DNA of 35,413 nt. Source: a bacterium. GTDB taxonomy: Bacteria; CLD3; SB21. The notes under the pieces are model-generated. The model was not told the DNA's origin. It ran no database searches and worked only from the letters and a program-made list of their open reading frames with translations. The translations under genes and the position numbers were made by a program. The stretch spans positions 1 to 35,413 of the forward strand of contig JAEUSK010000052.1 in the NCBI GenBank assembly GCA_016787925.1. Reading direction: 5' to 3'. Positions 33,401 through 35,413 of this stretch are shown piece by piece; within the stretch, counting starts at the first letter, position 1, and every line of letters begins with the position of its first letter.

Positions 33401-34283
33401 ATCGCTTCTCGGACTATTGTCATCGGATTTTCCAATCAAAATATTTCTGTTTGATTCTGTATCGGGTAATGCTGAATACTGGCGCGGGCGAATGGCCATT
33501 ACCATGTCGGTGTTGTCTTCGCGAAATGTGTTTTTCCTTCAGTCATCGATGGCAAAGCCGGACCATTTATTCAAAGGCCTGGTGGACGGTCTGCGACACT
33601 CGACTCCTGGCTTTTTTCACATATTAACTCCGAATTTTGATTGTTCTGAAAATGGTTTTCAGCTCGCGCTTCGATCGCGCGCATTTCCTTTGCTTCGGTT
33701 TGTTCCATCATCTCAGAAAACTACTTTTGCAACAGCATTTGACATGAGCGCAAATCCGGAGTCGTATGAAGATTTTACATCGCTACAGTATGAACAAGAA
33801 AACCCCACCGGCAATCAATCGGTTAAATATGCATTGACGTTTGCCGATTGGGCGTTTCACCTGCCGCAACTGAAAAACCATTTTACATTAATGGACGCTG
33901 CAAACCGCCAGGGTGTTGCTGTTTGTGAATACATCGCATTGACCGCCGAAGTGCGTTCCGACAAAATTCCTTTTATAGTAACAGTAAGCGAACAAAATAG
34001 TTTGGAAAAATATGCCGTGTCTGAAACGATAGTTAAAGCCGTAGAGGCGGCAAACTTCTCGTGGGCAACGTTGCAAGAGATAGCGGGCATGCTGACGCCG
34101 TATCCGCAGAAACTGAAAGAGCGAATCGAAGAGGAGTGGTCGGTGAAGCACGCTGCGGCGATGGAACAATTAAAAGCGGAATATGATGAAAAACTGCTGC
34201 AGCAAGAAAACGCTCAACTGGAACAGATCAAGCAAAAATTAGCAGATAAACTCGTTGCTCTGTCCGGGTATGGGCATAAATAG
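30420..34283 (+). CDS. Giant PFOR-like protein with two ferredoxin clusters but degenerate TPP domain
   Basis: The 1287-aa chain aligns by eye to PFOR in this order. Domain I (about 1-250; TRNIFGRPLIGQQEHSQGA, FFASNVQEAIDM) is followed by domain II (about 265-440, ending GQYGTGETSLNF near 386) and a linker where the gamma domain should be. The ferredoxin domain has two CxxCxxCxxxC motifs, Cys545/548/551/555 and Cys685/688/691/695. A beta-like module (about 700-1230) and a long terminal coil (about 1232-1280) follow. Missing are the YPITP threonine segment, the SEAGA glutamate, the proximal-cluster cysteines (SMAGG in place of CSGCGE) and the GDG TPP motif (IPPIFVIADYK at 976). The two clusters are about 130 residues apart instead of about 55. 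It shares its last third with the 845-aa protein. Enzymatic 2-oxoacid cleavage is unlikely; a ferredoxin-docking or electron-transfer role with Rnf is inferred. Confidence 0.75.
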   Translation: MNQRDPHTMYLGKKTTLTGASAIQILESAICEGTTDLPTGVTRNIFGRPLIGQQEHSQGAAFVMGLSSAGLRANVVMHGKEILREEESLSESVHRHLAYVIHHYTENFNPCSRSHNTDHRHFHAASDSGCIQFFASNVQEAIDMTILGHKLAELSLCPVMVAMDNVQSSMEQVTLPDQKILKEFLGQSDDFIESPTPAQKMIFGKSRRRIPNWFHFDFPTIQGMDKTGQAQTFELAAQQAYFGSHAAPIAYQLFREFTKLTGRDYSPIASYKTDDADYVIIIQGSAYHRIASVVDHLRSKKIKAGALHLRMVRPFPGKEVCEILTGKKGVAILERVTQPLDSDPPIYRDMVSALDKASQNSGKKKKPVFPNFPAISDREKPILYSGQYGTGETSLNFADVIRVFENMIDGGQRRFFADIDFTRTSSQYPKQQILLQNINRDYPETLSLSLTRDLTETKDLSVSNTKKTESSELPLSLRQYEDHGPPYSRISQFYDRTGVFHEAGNTRELVADPFQSVPVIPAATANFIRNGISREMVPEFIPSKCTGCGQCFVYCPESSIPPIVISAESFIKSAVDQAQAKGLSMTLWTPPVIKNFAKLVNHALSSPQENMTALGGILPDICKKVAAQMKMEGERLQMLTDQFHAMTPSLNSFPVAITKTFFTDSEKQAKGSGGLFSVVVNPQSCTGCGICADVCPESALIMNVQNQERSVQLQSQFRIWEQLPDTPADIIQKMVQDESYDPFAAILLSRNYYMSMAGGLNPGKSSSEKMMTHLVAAVTESLTQSTANKWIREIEQRIQSLSEKIQNKLREALPTNNFDALMSSFKGSENARVSLDAVLMKLSETQRFGIVETAWMERMVTLINDLKTLIWTLSKGPTGVGRSRFGTVLSSVRTMEWAKQFPYNAFTSPVIIYDNSDSMDFVHGLCFGHLRQMMDNVKILRRADLEMQNEYDPVVHDERMANLTWSELTQNEKAFIPPIFVIADYKMMSDVNAPSLLGLLSSDFPIKIFLFDSVSGNAEYWRGRMAITMSVLSSRNVFFLQSSMAKPDHLFKGLVDGLRHSTPGFFHILTPNFDCSENGFQLALRSRAFPLLRFVPSSQKTTFATAFDMSANPESYEDFTSLQYEQENPTGNQSVKYALTFADWAFHLPQLKNHFTLMDAANRQGVAVCEYIALTAEVRSDKIPFIVTVSEQNSLEKYAVSETIVKAVEAANFSWATLQEIAGMLTPYPQKLKERIEEEWSVKHAAAMEQLKAEYDEKLLQQENAQLEQIKQKLADKLVALSGYGHK

Positions 34284-34349
34284 ATGTTGTGGAATCACGC
34301 TCGTAGGTATCTCCGTGATAGCGGTTTATGAGTAAATGATAAGTATATT

Positions 34350-35413
34350 ATGAATGATAACAGTTCGACATCACGTCTGAGTTTTCGTCACGGAGTTCAC
34401 CCGGAAGAATTCAAAGAACTTACGGCGAATTTACCCGTCGAACGAATCCCGTTTGTTGAAGACTATGTAATACCTCTGTCTCAACATGCCGGCGCGCCTT
34501 CCATACCGCTCGTTCAGAAAGGTCAACGAGTCAAGCGGGGCGAAATCATTGCAAAAGCCGCAAGTTTCGTTTCCGTGGCACAACACGCACCTGTGACCGG
34601 AACGGTAACGGCCATCGAATTGGCCGAGCATCCCAACGGACTATTAGTCACTGCCATAAAGATCAAAGCCGATCCGTTTTCTGCACAGACGGTTGAAATG
34701 ACAAAGCCGAAACCGTGGCAGGAAATGAGTTTGAAGGAGTTTATCGAGGCCGTGCAGACCGCAGGCCTGGTCGGATTGGGCGGAGCAGGGTTTCCTGCGC
34801 ACGTAAAATTTTCCATCCCCGAAGGTAAGCGCTGCCGATACATAATCGCTAACGGATGTGAATGTGAACCCTTCCTAACTTCCGATCACAGGATCATGGT
34901 CGAGTTTGCGGTGGAGTTGGTTCATGGCCTGACCATTTTGAGAAAATTTATTCCTGCCGAAAAGATATACATCGGCATTGAGAGCAATAAGCCCGATGCC
35001 ATTAAAATTCTTAATGACGAAATCAAGAAGCAGAATACCGATTTCGAAGTGATTCCGCTAAAGGTAAAATATCCTCAAGGCGCGGAGAAAATGCTGATCA
35101 AGGCAGTATTGAATAAAGAAGTTCCATCCGGGAAATTACCTATCGACGTTGAAACTCTCGTATCCAATGTCGGCACGCTGGTCGCGCTTGACCAATATTT
35201 TTCAGGAGTCATGCCGTTGATAGAACGCGTCGTGACTGTTACGGGAACGGCCATTCGACGTCCGGCGAACCTGATGGTTCCGGTCGGAACCCCGATCCGG
35301 CATTTGATCGAATGGTGCGGCGGCGTTATGGACGAAGCAGTGCGAATTCTTCTGGGTGGGCCGATGATGGGCGTTGCGCAGAAAACGCTGGATGTTCCGG
35401 TGACCAAAGGCAT
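34350..35413 (+). CDS. rnfC: Electron transport complex subunit RnfC, 3' truncated by window
   Basis: RnfC is the NADH- and FMN-binding subunit of the ion-pumping Rnf complex. ATG at 34350 opens a frame that stays open to the window end (354 codons so far; the family is usually about 430-470 aa or longer). Diagnostic parts are FRHGVHPEEFKELT near the start, a barrel-sandwich segment (QKGQRVKRGEIIAKA), the nucleotide-binding GLGGAGFPAHVKF, NGCECEP and VPVGTPIRHLIEWCGG with LGGPMMG. The C-terminal [4Fe-4S] pair lies beyond the window. The gap of 66 bases after the PFOR-like gene has only a weak RBS. rnfD, G, E and A probably follow outside. Confidence 0.93.
   Translation, partial: MNDNSSTSRLSFRHGVHPEEFKELTANLPVERIPFVEDYVIPLSQHAGAPSIPLVQKGQRVKRGEIIAKAASFVSVAQHAPVTGTVTAIELAEHPNGLLVTAIKIKADPFSAQTVEMTKPKPWQEMSLKEFIEAVQTAGLVGLGGAGFPAHVKFSIPEGKRCRYIIANGCECEPFLTSDHRIMVEFAVELVHGLTILRKFIPAEKIYIGIESNKPDAIKILNDEIKKQNTDFEVIPLKVKYPQGAEKMLIKAVLNKEVPSGKLPIDVETLVSNVGTLVALDQYFSGVMPLIERVVTVTGTAIRRPANLMVPVGTPIRHLIEWCGGVMDEAVRILLGGPMMGVAQKTLDVPVTKG

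Noticed and set aside
26988-34283. Calling the two large proteins active pyruvate:ferredoxin oxidoreductases
   Set aside because: The TPP GDG motif is absent in both, and in the larger one the proximal cluster cysteines are missing too, so a catalytic label would mislead.

Overview
The window looks like chromosomal DNA of a Gram-negative, respiratory, probably anaerobic or microaerobic bacterium. Lipoprotein signals, outer-membrane beta-barrels, many c-type cytochromes and promoter-like TAnnTTTG elements suggest the FCB superphylum (Ignavibacteriota, Calditrichota or KSB1-like lineages). That placement is inferred from gene content and style; there is no rRNA in the window to test it. All convincing genes lie on the + strand. 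I see no tRNA, rRNA, CRISPR array, insertion sequence or phage gene.

Layout. (1) 1-7.3 kb, carbon metabolism: the 3' part of a CsgG-like lipoprotein gene, a malic enzyme/phosphotransacetylase-like fusion (maeB), a small TfoX C-terminal-domain protein, a degenerate intergenic repeat, and pyruvate phosphate dikinase (ppdK). (2) 7.6-13.1 kb, outer-membrane/periplasmic electron transfer: a hexaheme lipoprotein on a collagen-like stalk, a beta-barrel protein, a 12-heme cytochrome, a one-heme lipoprotein and a tetraheme c554-like cytochrome. (3) 13.2-20.3 kb, an inner-membrane quinone module: a small cytochrome c, two giant fusions of multiheme cytochrome c (13 and 19 hemes) with membrane cytochrome b, and a seven-heme NapC/NirT-type protein resembling Geobacter ImcH. 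(4) 20.4-23.5 kb, an unusual bc complex: Rieske protein, one-piece cytochrome b, and an 11-heme cytochrome where c1 or f would be expected. I count 74 c-type heme attachment motifs in regions 2-4. (5) 23.8 kb to the right edge: 2-oxoacid:ferredoxin oxidoreductase (korA with fused gamma domain, korB) running into an rnf operon (rnfB, rnfC; rnfC is cut by the window end). Two very large proteins of 845 and 1287 aa are interleaved with these genes.

The most interesting protein-level finding is those two large proteins. Both look like remodelled pyruvate:ferredoxin oxidoreductase (PFOR) modules that have lost the thiamine-diphosphate motif and, in the larger one, the proximal cluster cysteines, while keeping or adding ferredoxin clusters. 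They sit in the order korA-korB-X-rnfB-Y-rnfC. This suggests a non-catalytic PFOR-derived scaffold or electron conduit linking a 2-oxoacid oxidoreductase to the Rnf ion pump.

The most interesting regulatory finding is one palindrome, ATGAC-N4-GTCAT, of the CRP/FNR type. It lies upstream of six transcription units (maeB, ppdK, the hexaheme lipoprotein, the small-cytochrome operon, the bc operon and the kor-rnf operon). In five cases its centre (the proximal copy where there are two) is exactly 29.5 bp before a TA dinucleotide of a putative -7/-10 element; in the sixth it is 28.5 bp. Two promoters carry a second copy exactly 22 bp upstream. One regulator therefore probably co-activates C3/C4 metabolism, multiheme electron transfer, the bc complex and kor-rnf.
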